Below, in pieces: positions 8,784 to 18,568 of a stretch of 64,000 nucleotides of DNA. This DNA is from G963676655 sp963676655 (GTDB lineage Bacteria > Verrucomicrobiota > Lentisphaeria > Victivallales > Victivallaceae), in the NCBI GenBank assembly GCA_963676655.2, contig CAXXKX010000003.1:4712001-4776000 (forward strand), read 5' to 3'. The stretch's first letter is position 1. The number at the start of each line of letters is the position of its first letter. The position numbers were made by a program, and so were the translations under genes. A model generated the notes under the pieces. That model was given only the letters and a program-made list of their open reading frames with translations. It made no database searches and was not told the origin of the DNA.

Positions 8784-11225
8784 TCAGCCACCGCCAGGAA
8801 GCATTCTTTTTATTTTCTCCTTAGGAGCCCGTTGCTTCAGGCGGGGTCCAATGAATACAAAAGACGGATATATAATGCCTCCAAGTCCCAGTTCCGTACA
8901 TTTTGAAAAACGTTGCACTTGAATAGCCAGGAGATTATTACTGCCGTATTGGGCGTTTTCGGTCAAGTCAAATACAAACGGTTTGCTGAAACCTTTGCCT
9001 GAACCGATATATTTACCGTTCAACCAGACTCTGACAAGATCGTCAGCGCCTCCGATAAAAAGTCCAAGCGGTTTATCCTTCATATCTTCCGGAATACTAA
9101 AAGGAATACGATACCACACAGCTCCGTCACGGTATCCTGCCAGTCCTTGTGCATCCCACGGGATTGACCAGGTTGCGGTTTTTATCATGAACTTATCATT
9201 TAATTGTGGATTCTGAAATCCCATTTGCTGCCCTTTGACATAAGGATCAAGCATGGTTTTCAAACGATCCGGGATTTGATAAACGATATGGTATTTGCCG
9301 GTAGAATATTTTAATCCTTCTTCTATGAATTTTTTCTGGAAACGATTTAAAAAATGCATGCCCCATTTGTCAACAAGGTTGCTGTTAAGCTTATAATATT
9401 TCTGCCACAGTTCCTGCATCTTATCAAATCCTTTTTTTGCCTCTGGAAACTTAAAGGAAGTAAAATCCTTTCGGTAGTCAAGATACAAATCCAGCATTTC
9501 GAGCGGCTCGCGAAAACATGATATTAACATTTTATGTTGTTTTGTGTCAGCAACGGAAGCGGCCTTGGCAAACAAGGCATTCGAGTCATTTATGAAATTT
9601 TTATCATAAATCAAATGAAAAGAATGATACGATCCGGCTTCTATACCGGTTTTATGTTGTTTTTCCACTAAATTCAAATAATATTTTTCCAGATATGGCG
9701 CACCTTTCCCAAAGGCGTTGATACAATATTTTTTCAGCACACTTTTCCAATTAAGCTTCGAATTCCAATTCAGCTTCACCTCCAAATAATCGGAAGGACC
9801 TGTATTGCTCCAGTTTTTATGCCATTCAGTATAAGTACCGATGCAGCCCATTTTTTTGTAATATGGAATATTTTCTCCGAACATTTTCAGCTTAGTATAA
9901 GGCAGCAGACATTCCGCCAAGTTATAGTTGTAACTGCGGAACATCATGGAATTTCCCTGTTCAGCATGCAGTTTTCCCCATTTTGCCATTATATTTTTAT
10001 AGTAGATTCTGGATTTACTGTTGGTATCGAAAATTGAATGGAACCGTGAATAGTTTATGTCCGCGATGATCGGCATTACTCGAGGATTAGGTTTGTAACG
10101 TATCGGATAATCTCCGTGCAGACTGTACAGATAGAAACCCAGGAAAAGGTTAGGGTAATCTTTCCCTAAGCGTTCAAGAAGCTGATTACACAAAAGAATC
10201 TGAATATCGGTAACATCCTGGAATCCGCCGATTGGATCATAACCGCCGGAGGCATTCCGCGTTTCGGGTGATTCAGAGAAGCTGTAACCGTCAGCCGGCC
10301 CCACTCCGATACATACTTTTTTGTTCCTGGGCCATTTATTTTTTACAAACATATCTTTTATATGACGTTCGAAAAGCGTAATGACTTTAGGATTGGTTAT
10401 CTCCAGTTGCGGCCCCCGGCGTTTGAATGAGCCGTCAGGTTGTTTCACCAGGGCCAGCATTGAAGGATCTGCTTGAAATTCTTTTTTGTATTTTTTGATC
10501 AGAACATCCCACACATGGCCGCCTTTCATTTTCAAAGGATGGAAAATTGTGCTGTCAAGAAACGACGGTTGATTTTTATGCCGCATCTTCCACTCATCGA
10601 ATTCTTTTTTTTCTTCCCGCGTAACCTGACCGCAATACCAGGGACAACGAATCGAAAAAGATGGGGCCTGGGTTTCGTCGAGCGGCGGAACGCTTATGGT
10701 CTTAAGTTGCGGAATTACTTCTCCGTCTTTTCCGGGCATAATCCAGTCACAGCCTAACTTTTCCAGTAATTCATAGACGCCGTACATCATGCCGATATCA
10801 CTTTCGCCGCCAATTAATACGATCCCATTCCTGCCCAGGATTCTGAATGCTTCTTTACTTTCCGTCTTAACCGCTGGTTTGGCTCCCATTTTGACGGCCA
10901 GGGTCCCAAGAACGATCGCCGGAGCTTTTACCTCAGCGGGATTTTCTGTTTGAACTATCTCCAGACCGGTTCCGCTCATTTTTTTCAAATGATAATTAAG
11001 ATCTTTTACCGCGAGGTATCTGTACATTTCTTCACATTTTGAAAACTCCATTTGTATTTCTATTTTTTCCGGCATTTTCAAGCCCCCGGAAATATAAATC
11101 TTAGCCAGAGCTTTACCTTCTTTAACCAGAACCGCAGCTTTATCCTCATTTCCAGCTAATACTGAACAGGCAGTCATCTGCAGCAAGCCGATAAGAAAAA
11201 AAACCTTCATTAGTACTTTTTTCAT
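8784..11225 (-). CDS. DUF4838-type secreted glycan-degradation protein (lipoprotein?)
   Basis: 813 residues. The N-terminus has a hydrophobic leader and a possible lipobox (QMTAC, Cys20). Next is an alpha/beta domain like that preceding GH67 catalytic domains (about 50-170, with GIVLIGGESDIGMMYGVYEL). A TIM-barrel-like region with DUF4838 character follows (about 190-470), then a helical segment, then a C-terminal galactose-binding-type sandwich (about 690-800, VRVWLNGKYIGSG). DUF4838 proteins are linked to polysaccharide breakdown, but their reaction is not established. It is the last intact gene of the minus operon, 204 bp after 11430-13991, and has a small hairpin just 5' of its ribosome site. 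It is a distant paralogue of that neighbour. Confidence 0.85.
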   Translation of the reverse strand: MKKVLMKVFFLIGLLQMTACSVLAGNEDKAAVLVKEGKALAKIYISGGLKMPEKIEIQMEFSKCEEMYRYLAVKDLNYHLKKMSGTGLEIVQTENPAEVKAPAIVLGTLAVKMGAKPAVKTESKEAFRILGRNGIVLIGGESDIGMMYGVYELLEKLGCDWIMPGKDGEVIPQLKTISVPPLDETQAPSFSIRCPWYCGQVTREEKKEFDEWKMRHKNQPSFLDSTIFHPLKMKGGHVWDVLIKKYKKEFQADPSMLALVKQPDGSFKRRGPQLEITNPKVITLFERHIKDMFVKNKWPRNKKVCIGVGPADGYSFSESPETRNASGGYDPIGGFQDVTDIQILLCNQLLERLGKDYPNLFLGFYLYSLHGDYPIRYKPNPRVMPIIADINYSRFHSIFDTNSKSRIYYKNIMAKWGKLHAEQGNSMMFRSYNYNLAECLLPYTKLKMFGENIPYYKKMGCIGTYTEWHKNWSNTGPSDYLEVKLNWNSKLNWKSVLKKYCINAFGKGAPYLEKYYLNLVEKQHKTGIEAGSYHSFHLIYDKNFINDSNALFAKAASVADTKQHKMLISCFREPLEMLDLYLDYRKDFTSFKFPEAKKGFDKMQELWQKYYKLNSNLVDKWGMHFLNRFQKKFIEEGLKYSTGKYHIVYQIPDRLKTMLDPYVKGQQMGFQNPQLNDKFMIKTATWSIPWDAQGLAGYRDGAVWYRIPFSIPEDMKDKPLGLFIGGADDLVRVWLNGKYIGSGKGFSKPFVFDLTENAQYGSNNLLAIQVQRFSKCTELGLGGIIYPSFVFIGPRLKQRAPKEKIKRMLPGGG

Positions 11226-11235
11226 TTGTTAGTCC

Positions 11236-11265
11236 CTGGAGCCAATTTCAAAACTATTGGCTTCC
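11236..11265 (-). repeat. dispersed hairpin element before the 813-residue gene
   Basis: AGCCAAT (11240-11246) pairs with ATTGGCT (11256-11262) around TTCAAAACT. The element lies immediately upstream of the ribosome site on the minus strand. Related copies lie at 41173-41200 and at both ends of the element at 50425-50591. Confidence 0.6.
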
Positions 11266-11429
11266 CTTTGTTAAAATTTAATTTATGTGCCAAAACGATT
11301 TTTACATGTCCGATGCGGTCTGAACCGCATAAATGTAGTCAGATCCCGCCAAAATCTTGATTTCTGCGTGTTGACCTCCTGTCTCGAATTTTCGATATTT
11401 ATTTATTTTTACATTTTTAAAACAACTTT

Positions 11430-13991
11430 TTAACGTAATTTATCCGCTGCAACTACTTCCCGAGGGATAAGCAGTGCCGAGGCGGAAAGCGCAAGATATG
11501 GTGGAACATTCAATAATTGTAACCGGCCATTTATGTTATTGAGTTTCCATAATTTACCGTCCTGACCAGCGGAAACTTTTACTGAATTAAACCCGTTCAA
11601 TTTACTATTAAACGTGAATAACTCTTTACCGCCGGCATCAACCATTTGACCACTTTGCAATTGATTGTAAAATCCAACACCCCTGGTGCCTTTGGGAACA
11701 TAGAAATAGAAAGTTCCACTAATTATGCCACATGAACCTTTTAAATATTGGGCTACGGGAATACTTATAGCGTAATTTTTGTCCCAGCTTACCAGGGTTC
11801 TATCCCGTCCGTCATTAATAACTATTTTATGTAATCCAGGCTCCCGGGGAGTCAGTTTGATGGTATATTCCTTCCCGTCCGGCGGAGCGGTTTTATCTTG
11901 CATTATCAGAGTTTCCAGACTGCCAGTTTCCGAACTGCCGCCCAATTGTATCAACTCAATCCGGACGTTGCCACGATCTCGATAATGTGTAATCAAGCCG
12001 CCCTTGACTTTTAAGATAAAAGGCGTCAATCTATTGTCAGCCCACGCATAGTATTCAATTTTTCCCCTGCGCGGTAATAATCTTCCCGGCTTGACTCGCA
12101 TCCGGTTAATTTTGGGGGCCGGAATCAAATCTTCACTGAACCCTTTCTGGTCAAAATCAACCAACGGATTATTGGCAATTCCATGGTTAATAATTTCAGA
12201 GAGCTCATTGTCTTTATAATGTTTGATTGTTTCCCAATCCAGTTTCGCTTTTTTATAAAGCTTTTCCGCGCGATTGACAGACCTAAGAAGCTGTTTACGG
12301 TAAATAGGTCTGGTATGCACCATCCGGCAATACCGGGTTTTCGCGGCAAAATTACCTAAATCAATGTAGGATTTGACATTTTTTTCTGCTTGATTAAAAG
12401 CGAGAAGATATTCACAATATTTAGTATACAACACCAAATCATTAATCCTTGCCAGAACTTCAGGACTATTTTTTACCTGCGCTCTCGCCTGCTTCAGACA
12501 ATGGTACATCCGTCCCAGTTTATCTGCTGATAGTGGAGTTTTATTTTTAGCGTGTAAAATGTCATAATATTTCTCCATTGTCGCCGCTGCTTTACCAAAA
12601 CAATTACGGCAAAACTCCTGTTTGTATTTTTCAAAATTTTTATCTTCATCAATATTCCACAACATTTTCAAAGCCAGATAATAGCCCAGACCATTCGGCC
12701 CCCAGCCATCTGAAGATTCCGAGGACATGTAACGGGCGCCGTAATTATAGAAAGTCCGGATTGTACGCTTCAAATACTCAAGATTTCCTCCCGGAGCAGC
12801 TCCGGGGGCGTCTTTTGACCAGTTATAGATGCTGTAATATTCCCGAATCCCAATCGTTGCTTTTTTCTTTTGCCAGCCTTTAACTATGTCCTCAACCTTT
12901 TTCCCGCCTTTGATAAAAGCTGTCGCTACATTGACAACCACATCTTCGTCGACGTCAATTTCAGGCGGCGAAGAGTGATAATTATATGCATACATGCCGA
13001 TTTTTTTGTTGGGATATTTTGCTCTGGTCGCTTTTGCCAATTCATTTGCCAGAAAGACAGCTCTGGTTGATGGTCCGCCCATCGCGACGCAGTTTTTACA
13101 TTCACACCAACAGCCGCCGTCGCTGGGTTCTGCTGAGATAGAAACTGCTTCAGGATTTTTCTCAAATTTTGCCAGAGAGAAATCAATGTAAAGCTTACGC
13201 AGATCGGGATTGGATATGCACATCTTTGTTGACATACGTTTACCATTGTACAAACCGTAATATTCCGGGTGTTTATCAAAAATAGCCTTATGGGAATGAA
13301 CAAAATGCTTATAAGAATGGTATGTCTTCATGGCATATCCACCATCGCGATTGGCAATTCCCCATTCATCAAGACTCTTTTTGTATTCTGGCCAAGTGCG
13401 GTAATAGGGCCAAATTTTACGATAATAGTAATCCGGCGTCTCTTTGATATGATGATTAAAAGAGAGACTCTGCTTCCGGGGAATTATTTCCCATTTTTTC
13501 ATCGGAAAATATCTCCGGTATCCTAACCGGCTGAGAAAATCAAAGACCCCGTATTGTGCTGCCTGTACAGTCGCGCCAATGATATATATTCCATTTTTAT
13601 GCGTCTTGATCTCATAACCCTGTTTTTGCCCAAAATTATTTAAGTCAAATTCAGGCTTAAATGGTAATTCAGGAAAATCATTGATCGTTCCAATGGCTAT
13701 TCCCTGCTTCCCATTGCCGGTAACTGTTTCAAATTTCGCACCGCTCATGCTATCTAAAATCCGTACAAGTTCACTCGCCGCAAACTTAATTTCTTTCGAT
13801 GCCTTTGGAGAAATTTCAACTTTTAACAGAGCTTTTCCCTTGTTGGAAATTAGAACTTCATCCGATACTACATTCTCGTGTATTCCACGCCCCAAGAGGG
13901 AGCCGGAGACACAAAAAAAGAGTGCAATTAATAAGCCAAAGCGTGGTTTTAACTGTATTATTTTATCAAAAATAATTTTTTGATTCATCAT
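11430..13991 (-). CDS. DUF4838-type secreted protein with Cys cluster
   Basis: 853 residues. The start is MMNQK at 13991 behind AGGAAATT. A signal peptide covers about residues 15-35 (FGLLIALFFCVSGSLLG). An N-terminal alpha/beta domain (about 45-170, ending AAQYGVFDFLSRLGYRRYFP) matches the domain seen in DUF4838 and GH67-like proteins. The central TIM-barrel-like domain has a Cys cluster (CWCECKNC) and an acidic pair after VSISAEPSDGG. The C-terminal sandwich is about 640-840. Secreted glycan processing is the likely role; substrate unknown. It is 102 bp after the pseudopilin gene and 204 bp before the second DUF4838 gene, all on one strand, so co-transcription from the promoter near 18100 is likely. 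Confidence 0.85.
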   Translation of the reverse strand: MMNQKIIFDKIIQLKPRFGLLIALFFCVSGSLLGRGIHENVVSDEVLISNKGKALLKVEISPKASKEIKFAASELVRILDSMSGAKFETVTGNGKQGIAIGTINDFPELPFKPEFDLNNFGQKQGYEIKTHKNGIYIIGATVQAAQYGVFDFLSRLGYRRYFPMKKWEIIPRKQSLSFNHHIKETPDYYYRKIWPYYRTWPEYKKSLDEWGIANRDGGYAMKTYHSYKHFVHSHKAIFDKHPEYYGLYNGKRMSTKMCISNPDLRKLYIDFSLAKFEKNPEAVSISAEPSDGGCWCECKNCVAMGGPSTRAVFLANELAKATRAKYPNKKIGMYAYNYHSSPPEIDVDEDVVVNVATAFIKGGKKVEDIVKGWQKKKATIGIREYYSIYNWSKDAPGAAPGGNLEYLKRTIRTFYNYGARYMSSESSDGWGPNGLGYYLALKMLWNIDEDKNFEKYKQEFCRNCFGKAAATMEKYYDILHAKNKTPLSADKLGRMYHCLKQARAQVKNSPEVLARINDLVLYTKYCEYLLAFNQAEKNVKSYIDLGNFAAKTRYCRMVHTRPIYRKQLLRSVNRAEKLYKKAKLDWETIKHYKDNELSEIINHGIANNPLVDFDQKGFSEDLIPAPKINRMRVKPGRLLPRRGKIEYYAWADNRLTPFILKVKGGLITHYRDRGNVRIELIQLGGSSETGSLETLIMQDKTAPPDGKEYTIKLTPREPGLHKIVINDGRDRTLVSWDKNYAISIPVAQYLKGSCGIISGTFYFYVPKGTRGVGFYNQLQSGQMVDAGGKELFTFNSKLNGFNSVKVSAGQDGKLWKLNNINGRLQLLNVPPYLALSASALLIPREVVAADKLR

Positions 13992-14093
13992 AATTTCCTG
14001 TAGATTTTCTTTTAACTTCTTTGTGCCTGATCTTAGAAAGCTTGATCACAACCTTGTTCAAGCTGCACTTTCTTTGAACTATAATTAAACGAA

Positions 14094-14840
14094 TCACCAG
14101 TAAAGCGACCCCATGAGGCTATAGAATTTTACATAGTTTGTCCAACTTGTTCTTGGGGACCATCGTACATGTCCATCAGTAAAAAGCACATTAGATCCAT
14201 CTTTATGCGCCATAAGTTGGCTCAGATTGGTAAATTGATAAAGATAAACCACTGTACTTAAATTGTTGCCGACATCGCCTGCCATAGGTTGTTTAGATGG
14301 ATTTTCTATATACTGACCGTCCAAATTCTTTCCCGTAAACTTCAAGTTTGGACATGGAACTCGACTGCCTTCTGTATCTTTGATGGAATTCGGAACGCTG
14401 ACAGTACTGCGTTTATACCATCCGAACCAATCACCCGAACTTCTGGAACCATTCCCAAAAGTTATCAGGTAACTGGAATAGTGACGGGTAGAGGTTAATT
14501 TACCGGCAGGATTACTTCCAGATCTCCACGCTCCGGCAATTCCCGGGCATACAAGAACCTCAGCACGAGTTGCGTCTTGGGGATAAAGATAACCACGCAG
14601 TTCATAATTCTTCATATTAGCATCAGCCTTGCCGTAATGTGTTCCTGATGGTCCTTGACTGTCATTATCTCCGGCATACATCAAGAGTGCAAATCCGTGT
14701 TGTTTGAGATTGCTTTGACAACCTGATTTCTTTGCCGTTTCACGAGCTTTACCCAACGCCGGCAGCAACATACTGGCAAGTATTGCTATGATAGCGATCA
14801 CGACAAGGAGTTCAATAAGTGTAAAGTTCTGCTTTTTCAT
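14094..14840 (-). CDS. type II secretion-type pseudopilin
   Basis: 248 residues. The N-terminus is MKKQN then FTLIELLVVIAIIAILAS, the prepilin cleavage/methylation signature with Glu at position 5 of the mature protein. The usual Gly before the cleavage site is replaced by Asn. The C-terminal domain ends with a typical VLFTDGHVRW box, as in DUF1559-like pseudopilins. AAAGGAAC precedes the ATG. It lies between a secreted TIM-barrel protein gene and two DUF4838 genes, suggesting a cluster-specific surface or secretion component. Paralogues in this window are at 43867 and 49718, with a decayed copy at 21931. Confidence 0.92.
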   Translation of the reverse strand: MKKQNFTLIELLVVIAIIAILASMLLPALGKARETAKKSGCQSNLKQHGFALLMYAGDNDSQGPSGTHYGKADANMKNYELRGYLYPQDATRAEVLVCPGIAGAWRSGSNPAGKLTSTRHYSSYLITFGNGSRSSGDWFGWYKRSTVSVPNSIKDTEGSRVPCPNLKFTGKNLDGQYIENPSKQPMAGDVGNNLSTVVYLYQFTNLSQLMAHKDGSNVLFTDGHVRWSPRTSWTNYVKFYSLMGSLYW

Positions 14841-15079
14841 TGTTCTGTTCCTTTGTAAATAGTTTCGTGTTAAAAAGTAATTTACATTGAAAGAAATCGT
14901 GATTCCCTTCAGTAAGGCTCGTTAACTGATTCATTCTACCTCCATTGTTAACGGTTAATATTTCGATGGTATTTTGTAACTCTTCAGTCTTGTGAAGTTG
15001 ATTCCCCTGAAAAAAGTTGACTTTTTTCAGACTGGCCAATTTGGGTGTTCACTTTCCCGCAACTTTATTTCCTTTTTTG

Positions 15080-16891
15080 TTAAATATTGATACGATTTAA
15101 TTTGATTACTTTTAATTCAGCCGGTTCAATAAATACTTGCATATGTTCAATGTTTTTAAATTCATTTTTTGTAAGGATATCAACAACATCATATTTTCTG
15201 TCAAAACGCAGTATTGTGGAAATCGGAGCATGTAGATCATCATTGACAATAAAAATATATAAATTTTTGCCGTCAGTCAGATAATTAAGATTAAGATGGC
15301 GGCATGAAGTTTTGCAAGGTACAGATATCTTTTCGAGGCATTTGCTCAAAACATTGTCCAGCAATCCGGCTTGGAATTCCATATCGGAAACACGCTGGTT
15401 GCCGTCAGAGACCCTCCGGTACCAGGATTCCGCGTCAAAATCTACTTTCAAACCGAGATTTATGTGGGATTTCCGGTCTGTGATCAATTGCCCGCCGTCT
15501 TTGACATATTCCTCAATCAGTTTTGCTTTATCCGCGCTTAAGAAGTCAAGACCAGCGGAAAAAATAACCGGGAATTTTTTCAAGTCAGCTGAAGAATTCA
15601 GCTCGCTTTCCAGAAGCATTTTGAACGGGACACCTTTTCTGAACAAATAATATGCCAATGCGTCACATTCATGGAGATGTTTATAGCGTTCAAGCGGATT
15701 GTTTTTCCATAGATCAGCGAAAATACGGGTGGTAGTGGAATATAACACAGCAACCTTGCCGTCAGTCTTGTGAAGTTTCGGGGTATTTGCACATACCGGA
15801 ACAATGAATTTCTTATATGCATTGGCCGCCGCCTCTACATGAGCCGGAGTAAGTGCACTTCCCGGGAAATAAACGATTCCTTTTGCGCCCTCGGAAAAAG
15901 TCTGCAGGATAAAACGCTTGAAAGCCGGAACCGAGATCACATCCGGTTTCATTTGCGGTCTGAATTTATCATAAATGGGAAGATTGGGAAAATTCACCAG
16001 ACCTTTTTTCAGCATATAAAGACAAAGACCGTCGGCTATTTTGTTTTTCCAGCCGGAAGAGGTAATTTCATTCATGTAGAATTGAACATAAAGCTGGAAG
16101 TCCCTGATATGGCAGTTATCCAGGGAAACCCGGCGTCCGGATTTTATGAAATCCTGCGCTTTGCAGTCCGGGATCGAAAGCTGTTTCCCTGAATAATAAG
16201 CTGCCGCCGGTATAGTCAGCACCTTAAGGCCAGGACATTCTTTTTTGATGGCTGCTGCGATAGAAGCATAATAGTTTACGCATTTGTCATTCTGAAATTT
16301 CGTCCACAAAATCACTGGGTTATTTTCAGGAACGATACCTTTCTGGTAGCTGAAATAAGCGTTATCCGAGGGTGGGTTCAAGTTGTATTTACGATGGAAA
16401 AACCTCGAGCAGTTCTCACAAATACAGCCGCCCGGCTGAACTCCCGGTTCATCGTCCAGACACAAGCCGCCAAAATTCTTAAAATGTCCCAGCCATTTAG
16501 TTAAAGTTCGGATTCTCTTGATAATATCAGTGTTATCACGGGAAAAGCAACGGTAACGTGGTTTGTTGCTGAACCTGCTTAACTGACATTTCCCGATATT
16601 TTTCTGATAAAAGATATTCAGCAATGGAATAATGGTAATATCAGTATTTTTGAACCGTTCAAACAATAAATTAAATTTCTGTGGATTTGCCGGTTCACCC
16701 TTTTCATTGAATTTAAGTGGAAGACCGATGTTAAACCAAAGCGCTCTCACTCCCATTTTTCGACAGTCTTCCACGGATGGGGATTTGGCATCGCCCTTTA
16801 CGATTATTTTAAATTCATGGGAAAAAATCGTACAGCCATATAAACCAGTGCATAACACCAATAAACACTTTAAATAAAGAGACCGCATCAT
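15080..16891 (-). CDS. secreted TIM-barrel glycoside-hydrolase-like protein
   Basis: 603 residues with a signal peptide (LKCLLVLCTGLYGC, possible lipoprotein Cys20). TIM-barrel part about 25-390. The likely active-site strand is LCLDDEPG (146-150), followed by a Cys cluster CICENC (156-161), an arrangement common in GH-A-like enzymes with trimerisation domains. From ~380 there is a glutamine-amidotransferase-like domain (VAVLYSTTTR, then FSAGLDFLSADKAKLIEEYV), typical of the second domain of GH42-type beta-galactosidases. Its ATG overlaps the stop of 16888-17847 in an ATGA, so translation is coupled. The substrate is not readable. Confidence 0.82.
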   Translation of the reverse strand: MMRSLYLKCLLVLCTGLYGCTIFSHEFKIIVKGDAKSPSVEDCRKMGVRALWFNIGLPLKFNEKGEPANPQKFNLLFERFKNTDITIIPLLNIFYQKNIGKCQLSRFSNKPRYRCFSRDNTDIIKRIRTLTKWLGHFKNFGGLCLDDEPGVQPGGCICENCSRFFHRKYNLNPPSDNAYFSYQKGIVPENNPVILWTKFQNDKCVNYYASIAAAIKKECPGLKVLTIPAAAYYSGKQLSIPDCKAQDFIKSGRRVSLDNCHIRDFQLYVQFYMNEITSSGWKNKIADGLCLYMLKKGLVNFPNLPIYDKFRPQMKPDVISVPAFKRFILQTFSEGAKGIVYFPGSALTPAHVEAAANAYKKFIVPVCANTPKLHKTDGKVAVLYSTTTRIFADLWKNNPLERYKHLHECDALAYYLFRKGVPFKMLLESELNSSADLKKFPVIFSAGLDFLSADKAKLIEEYVKDGGQLITDRKSHINLGLKVDFDAESWYRRVSDGNQRVSDMEFQAGLLDNVLSKCLEKISVPCKTSCRHLNLNYLTDGKNLYIFIVNDDLHAPISTILRFDRKYDVVDILTKNEFKNIEHMQVFIEPAELKVIKLNRINI

Positions 16892-17847
16892 TTTTTACCT
16901 TTATCCGAGAACATTTTCTTTTCAAAAATCAGGTATCCCCACCGTTCGGGGACATGGCAATTATGAACGCCCAGGACCGGCCAGGTAGCATAAAGATGCT
17001 TGCTTCTACGTCTTTTGTCGTAACGGAATTCCGGTTTGTAAACATGACCGAGGTGGGCCAGCCATTTATTATTTCCCTTATTAGGGTTATAGGCGCCTTT
17101 AGTTAACGATTTCAGAGCCTCCCATGGAACAGCCAGCTCAACCGTCCAGCCTCCATCTTTGTCATCGGAATAGTTGAGCGTACCATGTACCTGAACCGAG
17201 CTTTTTAGACCGGCGCAATTCCAATACCAGTCAGGCTTATTTTCGCCAGTGAGTGGAAGCCCTAAGGCCTTACGGGACCTGATGCCGCTTCCATCTGGTC
17301 TTTTCTTATATAAATACGGCAGATCCAAGAGAAGATCTCCGACATTGTTTATGGGGTTAATGTGTATTTCAATATAATTTTTTCCGTCAGCATCGGGATC
17401 CAGAAAGAATTTCACGAAAGCATCCCTGAACATTATCTCTGGTTCTCCGGTGTGCTGGTTACCACGGACTCTTTGATGACTGCCGCCTTTCGTCCTTTCT
17501 CCGTAATACGCTACTACATCAGGATCGCGGACATCATAAGCCACATAAATATATTTATCATCCCATACAAGTCTGGCATTGGAGTTAATGCGGGGTTTCG
17601 ATCCGTCTACCAAGTCCAGAAACTCCATAACATGTGCATTTTGCCAGCATTTTTCGTCTAGTTTTCCGTCTATATGTACTGTTCCATCAGGAACCTTATA
17701 GCATTTATAAACCGGATTAATTCCACTTTTCGATTTTATCTCGTCAGCAGACAGCAAATTTACAGATAAAAATGTGATTGTTGTCAATAGTACAAAATAC
17801 AGACGGGAGTTTGAAGTTGTTTGTTGATTCATGTCCATCTTAGTCAT
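16888..17847 (-). CDS. secreted CBM9-like carbohydrate-binding protein
   Basis: 319 residues. The signal peptide is in residues 10-35 (LYFVLLTTITFLSVNLLSA). One family 9-type binding domain (about 50-280) shows the usual IDGKLDEKCWQNA, LVWDDKYIYVAYDVRDPDV, FFLDPDADGKNYIEIHINP and WTVELAVPWEAL segments. It probably holds sugar ends outside the cell. It is the first gene of the long minus-strand operon and shares a 4-bp ATGA overlap with the next gene. The promoter with the AraC-type block lies about 250 bp upstream (18097-18157). Confidence 0.88.
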   Translation of the reverse strand: MTKMDMNQQTTSNSRLYFVLLTTITFLSVNLLSADEIKSKSGINPVYKCYKVPDGTVHIDGKLDEKCWQNAHVMEFLDLVDGSKPRINSNARLVWDDKYIYVAYDVRDPDVVAYYGERTKGGSHQRVRGNQHTGEPEIMFRDAFVKFFLDPDADGKNYIEIHINPINNVGDLLLDLPYLYKKRPDGSGIRSRKALGLPLTGENKPDWYWNCAGLKSSVQVHGTLNYSDDKDGGWTVELAVPWEALKSLTKGAYNPNKGNNKWLAHLGHVYKPEFRYDKRRRSKHLYATWPVLGVHNCHVPERWGYLIFEKKMFSDKGKK

Positions 17848-18568
17848 TGCTAAAGTCTCTTTTTTGTTGTTTAATTTTTATGGTTTTAGCTCTGAAAAAA
17901 AATCATTGAGTTTCTTAAAGCCCATTTAAATTCGCTTTTACAATCTCATAACCGTTTCATTTCAGACTCGACCTTTACAAGCTGAATGCATATGGTATTT
18001 TTTAAATCCGTCCCTTTCCCGAAGTCTGTTTTCCCGTCATCCTTTTTTCCCTCACACTACCGACTAATATTTTATTTGTTGTAATTATCTGTTAATATAA
18101 TATATGATGTCTGACTTATTGTAAATGTTCATTATTGCTATAGTCTTGTCTATAATTACTTTTTTGCGGCAATAGAGAGTAATCTATGTCAACAAGGCGT
18201 TCAATGCCAATTCACAAGCAGGTACAAGCTTGAATTTATCCAAGCTTATCTGTATGCGACGGTTCTACCGGTGATTTTTATAAACGCTTTTGTGATATAA
18301 GTCTAAAACAGGGGGCGCCGATAATCGGACAAGCTTATTTTCTTATAACCGTGTTTGCGTGGTTTTCACTCACTCGCACAATATTTATAACATAAATATT
18401 CATGACGATAAGCTTATATATAATGCGGAAAACAGAAAGCTTCTTGTCTAAAATTACCTTTTTGTTCAAGATAATTTTTTAATTTGGCAAACCACAAGCT
18501 GATGATAGCGGGCTGGATTTCCTACTCGTTTATCCATTAGTCCTTGTCCAGCCCGCGTCTCCACATCA
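17848..18568. other. 721-bp intergenic region with promoter and lone half-site
   Basis: No gene seen. It contains the minus-strand promoter and AraC-type double site (18097-18169). An isolated extended half-site lies at 18443-18464 (TGTCTAAAATT at 18445-18455), 20 of 22 bases like the distal half of the complete sites and without the partner half 21 bp away. Confidence 0.7.
18097..18169 (-). promoter_or_regulatory. promoter with AraC-type double site, before the CBM9-led operon
   Basis: Read on the minus strand: AATTATAGACA (18157-18147) and AATAATGAACA (18136-18126), 21 bp apart. TTTACA (-35, 18125-18120) directly abuts the second half-site. A 17-bp spacer follows, then TATTAT (-10, 18102-18097). 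The same arrangement occurs at 23506-23578 and 25097-25163. Confidence 0.8.
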
